A stretch of DNA of 64,000 nucleotides, taken from Coprobacillus cateniformis. GTDB taxonomy: Bacteria > Bacillota_I > Bacilli_A > Erysipelotrichales > Coprobacillaceae. Under the pieces are notes generated by a model. It had not been told where the DNA came from. It made no database searches and saw only the letters and a list, made by a program, of their open reading frames with translations. The stretch spans positions 2,076,090 to 2,140,089 of the forward strand of contig NZ_WSNW01000001.1 of assembly GCF_009767585.1 (NCBI RefSeq), read 5' to 3'. Positions 25,358 to 33,132 of this stretch are shown here, in pieces. The position numbers and the translations under genes were made by a program. Every line of letters begins with the position of its first letter. Positions within the stretch are counted from its first letter, which is position 1.

Positions 25358-26236
25358 ATGAGTGAAGGTAAAGCGCATTTCTATTGTGGGATTGTTGCTG
25401 TTATTTGGGGGTTAGGATTTATTGCAGTTGATCAAGCACTTCTATCATTCTCTTGTTTTGATATTTTGCTTATACGTTTTCTAGGTTCATCTATATTAGC
25501 ATGGTTACTCATTATTAAAGATATCAAAAAGATTCATATCAAAACAGTTAAAAAAGGTGTCATTAATGGAACTTTCTTATTTATTGCTTATGCATTACAG
25601 ACTTATGCACAAACATTAACAAGTGTTAGTAATAATGCTTTTCTTTCAGCTTCAGGTGTTGTGATGGTTCCTTATTTTTGTTATTTGGTCTTTAAGAAAA
25701 AACCAAACACAATACAAATCTTAAGTTCCTGTTTATGCTTGATTGGAATTGCTATTTTAACATCATCAAAAATGTCTTTTCAAGTTGGAGATATTCTTGC
25801 CTTAGGATGTGCTATTTTCTTTGCTATACATCTTGTCTCTTTACAATATACTTGTGTTTTAGAAGATAGCCGTGTCATCAATGCTGTTCAACTTTTAACA
25901 AGTGCTATTTTATCAATTCCTTGTACTTTGTTCTTTTCAAGAACGCCTACTGATATATCATTAATGTCTATTATGTCTTGCCTTTATATTGTTGTGTTTG
26001 CAACCTTTCTCTGTTTCTTTTTACAAACAAAAGCACAACAAGCTGCCAGTGCAAGTAGTTGTTCAGTAATTTTATCAACTGAAAGTCTATTTGCAGTTAT
26101 CTTTTCAGTTATTTTACTCAATGAGAGTATTCATATTCATTTATTAGTAGGTGGATTGCTTATTCTTTTGTCAGTGATACTTGTTCAAACATCCTCCCTT
26201 AAAATTGTTATCAACAAAGTCATGAGAAAAGAATAA
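25358..26236 (+). CDS. EamA/DMT-superfamily transporter
   Basis: 292 residues from ATG 25358 (RBS AAAGGAG). Ten hydrophobic segments in two EamA repeats; AVIWGLGFIAVDQALLSFSCFDILLIRF opens repeat one and ESLFAVIFSVILLNESIHIH closes repeat two. Drug/metabolite exporter of unknown substrate. Likely co-transcribed with the flavin-binding gene. Confidence 0.9.
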   Translation: MSEGKAHFYCGIVAVIWGLGFIAVDQALLSFSCFDILLIRFLGSSILAWLLIIKDIKKIHIKTVKKGVINGTFLFIAYALQTYAQTLTSVSNNAFLSASGVVMVPYFCYLVFKKKPNTIQILSSCLCLIGIAILTSSKMSFQVGDILALGCAIFFAIHLVSLQYTCVLEDSRVINAVQLLTSAILSIPCTLFFSRTPTDISLMSIMSCLYIVVFATFLCFFLQTKAQQAASASSCSVILSTESLFAVIFSVILLNESIHIHLLVGGLLILLSVILVQTSSLKIVINKVMRKE

Positions 26237-26242
26237 ATGAAG

Positions 26243-26280
26243 AAAACATATCATAAAAGTGATATGTTTTTTTATTTTTT
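26243..26280 (+). terminator. Rho-independent terminator
   Basis: AAAACATATCA / TGATATGTTTT hairpin followed by two T-rich runs, downstream of the EamA gene. Confidence 0.85.
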
Positions 26281-26353
26281 TAGGTTCAAATTACAAAATT
26301 TGAACATATAGACTTTAGTCAGTTGAGCATATGAAATATGCGAAACAAAAAAA

Positions 26354-26372
26354 CCACCTGCTATGCGGGTGG
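26354..26372. repeat. Left-end hairpin of the IS element
   Basis: CCACCTGC-TAT-GCGGGTGG: an 8-bp stem with one T-G wobble, the usual TnpA recognition structure. Confidence 0.75.
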
Positions 26373-26386
26373 AGCAATTAAAAAGT

Positions 26387-26416
26387 TTAACAATAGTATC
26401 ACCTTTCCGGTATAAT
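26387..26416 (+). promoter_or_regulatory. tnpA promoter
   Basis: TTAACA (26387-26392), 18-base spacer, perfect TATAAT (26411-26416). Confidence 0.6.
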
Positions 26417-26456
26417 GAAGTTGTTCAAGCTATCATTAAAAGAAAGGAAAGGTGAT
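26398..26456 (+). promoter_or_regulatory. Inverted repeat masking the tnpA ribosome binding site
   Basis: ATCACCTTTCC (26398-26408) pairs perfectly with GGAAAGGTGAT (26446-26456), which contains the tnpA Shine-Dalgarno. The left arm overlaps the spacer of the tnpA promoter, so only read-through transcripts from outside would contain both arms. Confidence 0.7.
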
Positions 26457-26462
26457 TTGACT

Positions 26463-26963
26463 ATGGCTAAAAAAGCAAATTCTTTAGCACACACAAAATG
26501 GATGTGTAAATACCATATTGTGTTCACACCTAAGTATAGACGAAAAGCGATATATAATCAATACCGAGAAGACTTAGGCGAAATATTGCGGACACTATGC
26601 AGGTATAGAGGAGTGGAAATCATAGAGGGGCATCTAATGATTGATCATGTGCATATGCTTGTGATGATACCACCAAAGGAAAGCGTATCGTCATTTATGG
26701 GATATCTGAAAGGGAAATCAGCATTGATGATGTTTGATAGACATGCCAATCTGAAATATCTGTACGGAAATAGACATTTCTGGGCAGAAGGGTATTATGT
26801 AAGCACAGTAGGATTAAACGATGAAACAGTCGCAAAATATATAAGGGAGCAGGAAGCTCATGATATAGCGATGGATAAATTAAGTGTGAAGGAATACAGG
26901 GATCCATTTGAAGAAAAGAGAATTACAAAGGAGAAGAAAAAAGAGAAAAAGAAAGGGAAGTAG
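26463..26963 (+). CDS. tnpA: IS200/IS605 Y1 transposase TnpA
   Basis: 166 residues from ATG 26463 (SD AAAGGTGA). HUH single-strand transposase: MCKYHIVFTPKYRRKAIY at the N-terminus, the metal-binding His pair in IDHVHMLVMIPP, and the catalytic Tyr region FWAEGYYVSTVGLNDETVAKYI. The C-terminus is a lysine/glutamate-rich tail (KKEKKKEKKKGK type), longer than in minimal IS200. All catalytic motifs look intact, so it may be active. Confidence 0.93.
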   Translation: MAKKANSLAHTKWMCKYHIVFTPKYRRKAIYNQYREDLGEILRTLCRYRGVEIIEGHLMIDHVHMLVMIPPKESVSSFMGYLKGKSALMMFDRHANLKYLYGNRHFWAEGYYVSTVGLNDETVAKYIREQEAHDIAMDKLSVKEYRDPFEEKRITKEKKKEKKKGK

Positions 26964-27068
26964 AAAAAATCCCTTTGAGGGATAGCGAGAGTCAAAAGCG
27001 ATAGCTTGAGCGAAGTGAAAGCAGCGCCTTGAGACGCGAGCAAGTAGCAAAGGCTTATAGCCGCAGAG
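26964..27068 (+). other. GC-richer structured 3' region of the IS element
   Basis: About 100 bases between the tnpA stop and right-end hairpin, markedly richer in G and C than the surroundings, with short stems such as TCCC-TTTGA-GGGA and repeated AGCGA/GCGAG motifs. No open frame. It may fold as RNA or serve the right end. Confidence 0.5.
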
Positions 27069-27097
27069 AAAACCACGTCTTTTAGGCGTGGTTTTTA
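27069..27097. repeat. Right-end hairpin of the IS element
   Basis: AAAACCACG-TC / GG-CGTGGTTTT with a short T-rich loop and trailing T, so it can also terminate tnpA transcription. Confidence 0.75.
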
Positions 27098-27100
27098 TTT

Positions 27101-27405
27101 AAATATAAATATGTTTGCTTTTAGTACTGTATGATTAACTGCTTTCTATAATAGTACAGAAATTTTTGAGTGTAAAATGAGTATATTTGCCATATATCTT
27201 TGCTTTATCCAATTTTTTATATTTGAAAGAATGGAGTTATAGGATGAAATATAATATCAAGGGATATTTATTGATAAGTGGGAATACTTTATTATCTATG
27301 TAACAATAGAATGATGTCATGAAGTTATGAAAAATAATTTTCTTTCTTATGATGAGGGATATAATTATGTTCATTTGTCTAAATTAAAAAGAGTGGGGTG
27401 ATAAA
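27101..27405. other. Gene-free stretch
   Basis: Very AT-rich; only a 19-codon frame (from 27244) with a GGAG-like site was seen, and it is not convincing. RBS GGGGTGAT of the next gene lies at its right end. Confidence 0.5.
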
Positions 27406-28128
27406 TTGAAAAAAATAATCAAGTATGTTTTTTTGATTTTCTGTTTGATATTATGTAGTTGTCAAAATAACAAGCAATCTCCTAGTGAAACAGAAAAACA
27501 AAATATTCAAAACTTTATATCACAAATAGAAAGTGAAAGTCTAGAGTATAATCAGTTTATGATTGATTTTCAAAATATACAACAAAATCCTGAACTTCCT
27601 ACAGGATGTGAAGTCACATCATTAGCTATGGTTTTAAATCATCTAGGTTATAAAATTGATAAATGCATATTGGCTGATGATTTCTTAAATAAAGGAGAAA
27701 TAGGAAGCACAGATTTTTCAGAAGCCTTTGTAGGTAATCCAAGAGATGATGAGAGTTATGGATGCTATGCTAATGTTATTCAAGAATGTGCTCAGGATTA
27801 CCTGACATCTATTGATGCTAAAGTGCAAGTTCTAAATCTGACTTCTACTGATTTTAAGACATTATTGCGTTATATTCAAAAAGGTATACCAGTTATCGTA
27901 TGGACAACAATTGATTTAAATGAACCATATAGTACAATGGAATGGGAAATCAATGGTCATCATATTGAATGGTTAGCAAATGAACATTGTGTTGTCTTAA
28001 CTGGTTATAATATAACTGATAATATTGTTTATGTTAGTGATCCACTTCAAGGTTCTGTTAAATATGATATGGATTTATTTATCAAAAGATATCATCAATT
28101 ATCTTCACAGGCAATTGTCATTATATGA
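27406..28128 (+). CDS. C39-like (peptidase C39_2 family) lipoprotein
   Basis: 240 residues, TTG start with GTGGGGTGAT upstream. Signal peptide with lipobox LILCSC (lipidated Cys near residue 19). The C39-like papain fold begins at LPTGCEVTSLAMVLNHLGY, with the catalytic-type Cys in GCEVT; HCVVLTGY and DPLQGSVKYDMDLFIKRY match the His and Asp regions. Surface-anchored cysteine peptidase-like protein; partner unknown. Single gene ending at a bidirectional terminator. Confidence 0.87.
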   Translation: MKKIIKYVFLIFCLILCSCQNNKQSPSETEKQNIQNFISQIESESLEYNQFMIDFQNIQQNPELPTGCEVTSLAMVLNHLGYKIDKCILADDFLNKGEIGSTDFSEAFVGNPRDDESYGCYANVIQECAQDYLTSIDAKVQVLNLTSTDFKTLLRYIQKGIPVIVWTTIDLNEPYSTMEWEINGHHIEWLANEHCVVLTGYNITDNIVYVSDPLQGSVKYDMDLFIKRYHQLSSQAIVII

Positions 28129-28145
28129 TATGTAAGAAATAATAA

Positions 28146-28174
28146 AAAATTGGTTATAAAAGACCAATTTTTTT
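28146..28174. terminator. Bidirectional terminator
   Basis: AAAATTGGT / ACCAATTTT stem with an 8-base loop and T-run; shared by the convergent C39-like and HAD genes. Confidence 0.85.
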
Positions 28175-28750
28175 AAGTTCTTCTTTTAAATTCGCAAGAT
28201 AGGGTAAGTGAATACCTTGAATACCTAATCGATTTCCTGCTTTTATATTTGCTAGTGAATCATCAATAAAAAGTGATTCTTCAGGATTTAAATGATAACG
28301 TTCTAAGAGAATCGTATAGATTTCTTCATCTGGTTTAACAACTTTTTCTTCAGCTGAAATAACACCACCCTCAAAGATATCAAAGAAATCATATTGTTGA
28401 TACATTGTTTGAATTGCTTCTTTATGAAAGTTAGATAAGAGATATAAATGATAACCTTTCTTTTTTAATTCATAAGCTATTTCAACATTTTCTGTTATTG
28501 GAATTAACATTTGTGTCCAATTTTCTAAAACAGAAATAATTTCATCATGATAGTGAGGGTGTTTTAAAGTTAATGAATCAATAGCATCCTGTATCATCAT
28601 TGTCCCCATATCTAATTCAACCCACTCATCACTTGCAAATATAATCATCATTAAATCTCCCATTTGAGGAGGAGAAAAATGTTTTTCTAGATATAATTCA
28701 GGTTGAAAACTTAATAATATATTACCAATATCAAAAATAATATTTTTCAT
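28154..28750 (-). CDS. HAD-superfamily hydrolase
   Basis: 198 residues. Start at 28750 chosen because GGAG lies 6 bases before it; the upstream ATG at 28762 has no RBS and contains that GGAG. HAD-IA with nucleophile IIFDIGNILLSF (note DxG instead of the usual DxD, as in some YihX-like members), LLSNFH in motif II, Lys in VVKPDEEIY, and LFIDDSLANIKAG in motif IV. The loss of the second Asp may affect phosphatase activity. Substrate unknown. Confidence 0.83.
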   Translation of the reverse strand: MKNIIFDIGNILLSFQPELYLEKHFSPPQMGDLMMIIFASDEWVELDMGTMMIQDAIDSLTLKHPHYHDEIISVLENWTQMLIPITENVEIAYELKKKGYHLYLLSNFHKEAIQTMYQQYDFFDIFEGGVISAEEKVVKPDEEIYTILLERYHLNPEESLFIDDSLANIKAGNRLGIQGIHLPYLANLKEELKKIGLL

Positions 28751-28826
28751 AAAAGACTCCATTCATACAAAGTTCACATAAAATAACCATTATGTTCTTA
28801 TATATTCTAACATGGAGGTATTCATG

Positions 28827-29447
28827 ATGAAAGCATTTTTAGAAAAATACACTAGCATTAAATATATAATAATTTTTTTCATTATTTATATGATAGGATT
28901 TATATCTTTAGAAAACTGGACATCACCATACATGATAATAACTGATTCATGGATAGATAAATATATTCCTTTTAATGAATATTTTGTAATTCCTTACTTA
29001 TTCTGGTTTGTATTTATTGCTTTAGGATTTGCTTACTTTGTTTTTATTGATCAAGTTGGATTAAAAAGAACTTGTTTCTATTTATTTTTAGGAATGAGTA
29101 TCTCTTTGTTCATTTATTTTATTTTACCAAATGGACAGAATTTAAGAGTAGATATCCAACATGAAAATTTATTCCAAGATATTATTGCTTTTATTTACTC
29201 TATAGACTCATCAACTAATGTGTGTCCAAGCATCCATGTTTATAATAGTTTAATGATGATGATTTCTTTATTGAAAAGTGATAAAATAAAAATACATAGA
29301 ATATTATCAATAGGAATTATAGGATTGGCATTCCTCATTTGTTTATCTACAGTTATGATTAAGCAACATGCTTTTATAGATGTCATTGTAGCTATGATTT
29401 TGGTTATTATTATTTATGTTATTGGAAACAGAAAATATGGATACTAG
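28827..29447 (+). CDS. PAP2-superfamily membrane phosphatase
   Basis: 206 residues from ATG 28827 (GGAGGT 7 bases upstream). Six hydrophobic segments. The phosphatase motifs are LPNGQNLRVD, CPSIHVYNSL (His) and KQHAFIDVIVA (His and Asp). Family members dephosphorylate lipids or act as inositolphosphotransferases. Followed 10 bases later by a GNAT gene; probably one transcript. Confidence 0.83.
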   Translation: MKAFLEKYTSIKYIIIFFIIYMIGFISLENWTSPYMIITDSWIDKYIPFNEYFVIPYLFWFVFIALGFAYFVFIDQVGLKRTCFYLFLGMSISLFIYFILPNGQNLRVDIQHENLFQDIIAFIYSIDSSTNVCPSIHVYNSLMMMISLLKSDKIKIHRILSIGIIGLAFLICLSTVMIKQHAFIDVIVAMILVIIIYVIGNRKYGY

Positions 29448-29457
29448 GAGAGAAAAT

Positions 29458-29967
29458 ATGAAGATAAGAGAAGCAAAAACATCTGATTATAATGAAATTT
29501 ATAATTTGGTAAAAACAGCCTTTTTAACAGCACAAGTCAGTGATGGAAGTGAACAGGATTTTGTTTATGAATTAAGAAAGCGTGAAGGATATATTCCATC
29601 CTTAGAACTTGTTATGGAAGAACAGAATGAACTTGTTGGGCATGTGATGTTGACAAAACAAGTCATACATGGCATTGATGGGATAAGTCATGGTTTGTTA
29701 GTAGCACCTTTATGTGTCAAGAAAGAGTATAGAAATCAAAAAGTTGGCTCAAGACTAATGGAGGAAGCAATGAAACGTGCTCTTCAACTTGGATATACTT
29801 CCTTGTTTTTAGTTGGGAATCCTGAATATTATCATCGTTTTGGATTTCGTTCAACAAGATCATATGGAATTGAAAATCGAAGTGAGATTCCTGATGAATT
29901 TGTTATGGCAGTAGAATTAGTTGAAAATGTTCTTACTAAATGTGGTGGATATGTTGTTTTAGAATAA
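29458..29967 (+). CDS. GNAT-family N-acetyltransferase (YhbS-like)
   Basis: 169 residues from ATG 29458 (RBS AGGAGAG). Acetyl-CoA-binding loop in LCVKKEYRNQKVGSRLMEEAMKRA, followed by SLFLVGNPEYYHRFGF, a signature of the YhbS subgroup. Substrate unknown. Confidence 0.88.
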   Translation: MKIREAKTSDYNEIYNLVKTAFLTAQVSDGSEQDFVYELRKREGYIPSLELVMEEQNELVGHVMLTKQVIHGIDGISHGLLVAPLCVKKEYRNQKVGSRLMEEAMKRALQLGYTSLFLVGNPEYYHRFGFRSTRSYGIENRSEIPDEFVMAVELVENVLTKCGGYVVLE

Positions 29968-29997
29968 GGAAAGGTTAGAGAAACTTTTCTTTTTTTA
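29968..29997 (+). terminator. Terminator after the GNAT gene
   Basis: GGAAAGGTT / AACTTTTC stem with a G-T wobble, then a long T-run that runs into the -35 box of the next promoter. Confidence 0.6.
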
Positions 29998-30026
29998 TTG
30001 ACATATACATCGCAGTACGATACAAT
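29998..30026 (+). promoter_or_regulatory. Promoter of the padR operon
   Basis: Perfect TTGACA (29998-30003), 17-base spacer, TACAAT (30021-30026). Confidence 0.8.
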
Positions 30027-30056
30027 AGTGCTGTGATATATCAAAGTGCGATATAA
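30004..30056. promoter_or_regulatory. Probable PadR operator
   Basis: Three related half-sites across the promoter: ATCGCAGTACGAT, then GTGCTGTGATAT and AGTGCGATAT in opposite orientation. They form imperfect dyads around the -10 box, the arrangement expected for autorepression by the PadR protein encoded downstream. Confidence 0.5.
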
Positions 30057-30072
30057 AAGGAGGGGTGTAAAT

Positions 30073-30186
30073 ATGATTATAGATTTTTTATCAGCTGCAT
30101 TTCCTTGGATAACTATAGGAATTGGAGTTGCAATAACTATCGTTTATATTAACAGTAGGGATGGTAAAAATGGAAGAAAAAATTAA
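30073..30186 (+). CDS. 37-residue single-helix membrane protein
   Basis: ATG 30073 has one of the best RBSs here (AAAGGAGGGGTG). Sequence MIIDFLSAAFPWITIGIGVA opens a hydrophobic helix, ending in a short basic tail (DGKNGRKN). It overlaps the start of padR by 17 bases and is the first gene after the promoter. No family known to me; the strong RBS and position make it credible. Confidence 0.65.
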   Translation: MIIDFLSAAFPWITIGIGVAITIVYINSRDGKNGRKN

Positions 30187-30487
30187 AAGAGTATATATAC
30201 CAATGACTGAAACAGGGTTCTATATTTTATTTTGTCTGCAAATTGAAATGCATGGTTATAACATTATTCAACGAGTCAGTCAAATGACAAATGGAGAAAT
30301 TCAAATAGGGGCTGGGACAATGTATGGAAGCTTATCTAAAATGGAAAAGGATGGACTCATTCGTTTTACAAAAGAAGAAGGAAAAAGAAAGTGTTATCAA
30401 ATAACACAATTGGGACAAGAGATATTAAACATTGAATTAAAAAGGATAGAAAGGTTATATAAGAATAGTAGAGAGGAGGTATTGTGA
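30170..30487 (+). CDS. PadR-family transcriptional regulator
   Basis: 105 residues from ATG 30170 (AGGG 9 bases upstream; ATG 30161 is a possible alternative). Winged helix of the PadR type: MTETGFYILFCLQIEMHGYNIIQRV, then GAGTMYGSLSKMEKDGLIRF and KCYQITQLGQEIL. Such proteins repress transporters or stress genes. It pairs with DUF2812, the most common partner of PadR in Bacillota. Confidence 0.92.
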   Translation: MEEKIKRVYIPMTETGFYILFCLQIEMHGYNIIQRVSQMTNGEIQIGAGTMYGSLSKMEKDGLIRFTKEEGKRKCYQITQLGQEILNIELKRIERLYKNSREEVL

Positions 30488-31053
30488 TGGAAACGAAAAT
30501 AATCAAAAAATTCTTTGGACTTGCAGATTTCCTTGATGAACAAAAGTTTTTAGAAGAACAACATAGTAATGGGTGGAAGTTTAAAAAATTTCATTGGTTA
30601 CGAAAATATACTTTTGAAAAGGTTGAACCAGAAGACTATGTTTATCGATTGGATTATAATGAAGAAAATAAGGATGAAACGGATTATCTTCAAATGTTTG
30701 ATGACTGTGGCTGGGAATATATTATGAAATATCAGACCTGGTATTATTTTAGAAAAAAGAAATCTTATATAAATCAATCAGATAATGAAATATTTAGTGA
30801 TCGTGATTCAAAACTAAATATGATTAAAAAAGTCATGTGGAAGCAATTGATTATCATGTTGCCTATTATATTCTTCTTCTTTTTATATAATTATGAAATG
30901 ATGAATGGATTTTCAAAAAATGATTTAGGATTTCAGATTGTATGGATTGTTTATGCACTTTTTATGGCATTTCTTTTAGGAATCAGTGTTCATAATGTTA
31001 TAAAATTAAATCAATTAATAGGTGAAATGCAAAACCCTTTAGACGAAAAATAA
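30487..31053 (+). CDS. DUF2812 membrane protein
   Basis: 188 residues from ATG 30487, overlapping padR's stop by one base, with AGGAGGT 6 bases upstream. The DUF2812 core KKFHWLRKYTFEKVEPEDYVYRLDYN and WEYIMKYQTWYYFRKK spans about residues 25-100, followed by two transmembrane segments (about 120-137 and 150-168). Function unknown; linked to PadR regulation by context. Confidence 0.87.
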   Translation: METKIIKKFFGLADFLDEQKFLEEQHSNGWKFKKFHWLRKYTFEKVEPEDYVYRLDYNEENKDETDYLQMFDDCGWEYIMKYQTWYYFRKKKSYINQSDNEIFSDRDSKLNMIKKVMWKQLIIMLPIIFFFFLYNYEMMNGFSKNDLGFQIVWIVYALFMAFLLGISVHNVIKLNQLIGEMQNPLDEK

Positions 31054-31054
31054 A

Positions 31055-31090
31055 CCCTTAGGTCCAACCAACCTAAGGGCAATTTTTTAT
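31055..31090. terminator. Bidirectional terminator
   Basis: CCCTTAGGT / ACCTAAGGG stem with loop CCAACCA-like and T-run; between convergent DUF2812 and rubrerythrin genes. Confidence 0.88.
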
Positions 31091-31092
31091 AT

Positions 31093-31680
31093 TTATTTCA
31101 AGAAAAAAGTATAAGCTTCGAAGTGAGCTTGAGGATGATCACATGCTGGACATCTTTCAGGAGCTTTTGTTCCTTCAAAAATAAATCCACAGTTATTGCA
31201 TTTCCATGTTACTGTTTCAGCTTTTTCAAATACAGTTCCATTTTCCAAGTTTTCTAATAATTTTAAATATCTTGCTTCATGCATTTTTTCAGCAACTGCG
31301 ATACTTCTGCATACTTCAGCAATTTCAGGGAATCCTTCTTCATCAGCAATTTTAGCAAATTCAGGATACATATCTGTCCATTCTTCGTTTTCTCCAGCTG
31401 CAGCAGCTTTTAAACATTCAGCAGTTGTCCCTAATAAGATTGGGAAATCTCCTTCAACATGTAAACATTCACCTTTTAATTCAGTGTTTAATAATTTCAT
31501 TAATCTTTTAGCATGTTCTTTTTCTTGGTTAGCAGTTTCTTCAAAGATATTAGCGATTTGTACATATCCTTCTTTTTTAGCAATTGAAGAGTAGTAAGTG
31601 TAACGATTTCTTGCTTGAGATTCTCCAGCGAAAGCGTGTAATAAATTGTTAGCAGTTTTTGTTCCTTTTAATGTAGGCAT
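31093..31680 (-). CDS. rbr: Rubrerythrin
   Basis: 195 residues; start at 31680 has GGAGGG 8 bases upstream, and the longer frame would overlap perR. N-terminal four-helix diiron domain (FAGESQARNRYTYYS, EETANQEKEHAKRL, EVCRSIAVAEKMHEARY) and C-terminal rubredoxin domain with two Cys pairs (CNNCG and CPACD). It reduces hydrogen peroxide in anaerobes. It follows perR by 17 bases, so the two form a peroxide-response unit. Confidence 0.94.
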   Translation of the reverse strand: MPTLKGTKTANNLLHAFAGESQARNRYTYYSSIAKKEGYVQIANIFEETANQEKEHAKRLMKLLNTELKGECLHVEGDFPILLGTTAECLKAAAAGENEEWTDMYPEFAKIADEEGFPEIAEVCRSIAVAEKMHEARYLKLLENLENGTVFEKAETVTWKCNNCGFIFEGTKAPERCPACDHPQAHFEAYTFFLK

Positions 31681-31697
31681 TTGATATGCCCTCCTTT

Positions 31698-32102
31698 CTA
31701 ATGTTTCTTTTTTAAGCAGTGGCGACAAGTTCCATGAAATAATATTTCCGCCGATGTGATTTGATCATCACAAACTTGTTGAACCTTATCGATAAGAGGA
31801 GAAATAAGAGTTTCATCTAAGAATAAATCTTGAATACTTCCACACTCATCACAAACCATATGATAGTGTGGTTCTAATCTTGCATCAAAATGAACTGCAC
31901 CATCACCAACATCAAGGCGCAAGATTCGTTTTTGATCAGCAAGCAGATTTAAATTTCTATAAACCGTCCCCAGGCTTATATCAGGAATAATCTGTCTCAC
32001 ATTCATGTAAATTGTATCTACATTTGGATGAGATGGATCTTCCCTTAAGACTTCATAGATAGTTTCTCTTTGTTTGGAGTATCTTAATTTTGTATCTGAC
32101 AT
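31698..32102 (-). CDS. perR: PerR/Fur-family regulator
   Basis: 134 residues. Fur-type winged helix (SKQRETIYEVLREDPSHPNVDTIY, ISLGTVYRNLNLLADQKRI), the His-rich metal site HFDARLEPHYHMVC and the structural zinc pairs CDEC and CRHC. PerR is preferred to Fur because it is paired with rubrerythrin and a Per-box-like dyad covers its own promoter. Acts as a metal-dependent repressor inactivated by peroxide. Confidence 0.88.
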   Translation of the reverse strand: MSDTKLRYSKQRETIYEVLREDPSHPNVDTIYMNVRQIIPDISLGTVYRNLNLLADQKRILRLDVGDGAVHFDARLEPHYHMVCDECGSIQDLFLDETLISPLIDKVQQVCDDQITSAEILFHGTCRHCLKKKH

Positions 32103-32116
32103 ATTTTCCCTCCTTA

Positions 32117-32162
32117 TTAATAATGGTTACTATTATTTTAACATATATTTCATGAATGTCAA
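32117..32162 (-). promoter_or_regulatory. perR-rbr promoter with Per-box-like dyad
   Basis: On the minus strand TTGACA (plus 32157-32162), a 16-base spacer, TAAAAT (plus 32135-32140). The A/T dyad TTAATAATGGTTACTATTAT (32117-32136, continuing to 32141) overlaps the -10 and start, as expected for autoregulation. Confidence 0.6.
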
Positions 32163-32180
32163 ATAATGTATATTATAGAT

Positions 32181-33098
32181 TTAAAATAACAATAACATAA
32201 TAAGCGTACATAGTAGAAAAGACGCTAATCCATGAACAAGACGATCTTTAAAATATCTTTGAAATGAATAAGGAATTCCTTCTAAGATATTATCGACTTG
32301 CATTAAAACAGACAAACCTGAAAATGACAGATAGAAACAAACAAATGGATATACTAAAAAATGATTGAATTTTAATAATTGAATAGCTCCTGAACTAAAT
32401 TCTAAGAAGCCTTGTATAACTGCTAATATAAATTCATTTTGAATAATAGAATGAAGGCTATATCCTACAAATTGAAAAACCAACATATACCCAAGAATAA
32501 AAATAAACGCAGTTAATGAAGACATAATACTTTGTTTTAAGGCTTGAACAAAAGTCATATGGGGATTTTTTAAAGAATAAAGAGTTTCACTGAAACTCAA
32601 AAACTGATAATCCTCTTTATGAATAATTGCTTTGATAAGACTTGGAACAATATGACAAAGATATATTAAGAGTGCCTTATCAAGTGGTAAACCAAGTGAA
32701 ACAAAAATAAAACTTAAAGAAGAAAAAGAAGCTATGGATAAAAGATGTTGAAGTTGATCTATATTAATATATCCTAACTCATAGGATTCTTTTATAATTT
32801 TGGCATTGGTTGGATAACCACAGAAAAAAGATACAAAATATAATGAGGACATATGTGGAGTTAAATGAAATAATGGTGAAAAAAGAAATTGGATGAAATA
32901 ACTAAAGAGTTGAAATAATCCTAATGATAAACATAATGAAATTAAAATCATGAATGGAAGTAATGATGGTAAAAGATTGGATAATACAATTTGAATGACA
33001 TTCGTTGAAACTTTTACAATCTGAAACATATTCATAAATGAAAATATGGTTGTGAATAAAACAAGAAATAAAGTAAAATAATAGTTGGCTTTTTTCAT
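32181..33098 (-). CDS. YlbJ-like / nucleoside-recognition (Gate) domain membrane protein
   Basis: 305 residues, eight or so hydrophobic segments. FCGYPTNAKIIKESYELGYI matches the GYPxxAK signature of the YlbJ sporulation membrane family, and SGAIQLL and FSGLSVLMQV resemble its second half. Shorter than Bacillus YlbJ (about 400). Its start lies 34 bases from the divergent hflX start. A sporulation role is plausible but unproven. Confidence 0.72.
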   Translation of the reverse strand: MKKANYYFTLFLVLFTTIFSFMNMFQIVKVSTNVIQIVLSNLLPSLLPFMILISLCLSLGLFQLFSYFIQFLFSPLFHLTPHMSSLYFVSFFCGYPTNAKIIKESYELGYINIDQLQHLLSIASFSSLSFIFVSLGLPLDKALLIYLCHIVPSLIKAIIHKEDYQFLSFSETLYSLKNPHMTFVQALKQSIMSSLTAFIFILGYMLVFQFVGYSLHSIIQNEFILAVIQGFLEFSSGAIQLLKFNHFLVYPFVCFYLSFSGLSVLMQVDNILEGIPYSFQRYFKDRLVHGLASFLLCTLIMLLLF

Positions 33099-33114
33099 AG
33101 TGACTCCTTATAAT
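33085..33114 (+). promoter_or_regulatory. hflX promoter
   Basis: TTGGCT (33085-33090), 18-base spacer, TATAAT (33109-33114). It overlaps the 5' end of the divergent ylbJ-like gene, leaving a very short leader. Confidence 0.55.
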
Positions 33115-33132
33115 AGAGAAAGAGGTGAGAAT

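Larger units (their letters stand above)
26340..27100 (+). mobile_element. IS200/IS605-family insertion sequence (tnpA only)
   Basis: Bounded by two subterminal hairpins (26354-26372 and 27069-27097), each with one wobble pair, and carrying a single Y1 transposase. No tnpB. The exact ends cannot be fixed because this family makes no inverted repeats or target duplications. It appears complete. It lies between the EamA terminator and the C39 lipoprotein gene without breaking either. Confidence 0.85.

Noticed and set aside
26964..27068. CRISPR-like or tRNA-like structure
   Set aside because: No repeated units with spacers and no cloverleaf with a T-loop motif; it lies within the insertion sequence.
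27244..27303. 19-codon frame with GGAG upstream
   Set aside because: Too short, no hydrophobic or conserved character, and the surrounding DNA is simple AT-rich sequence.
28751..28762. Upstream ATG for the HAD gene
   Set aside because: No RBS before it, and the GGAG used by the inner ATG lies within it.
31196..31594. Long plus-strand frame opposite rubrerythrin
   Set aside because: It is the mirror of a well-supported rubrerythrin gene, lacks an RBS and shows no domain.
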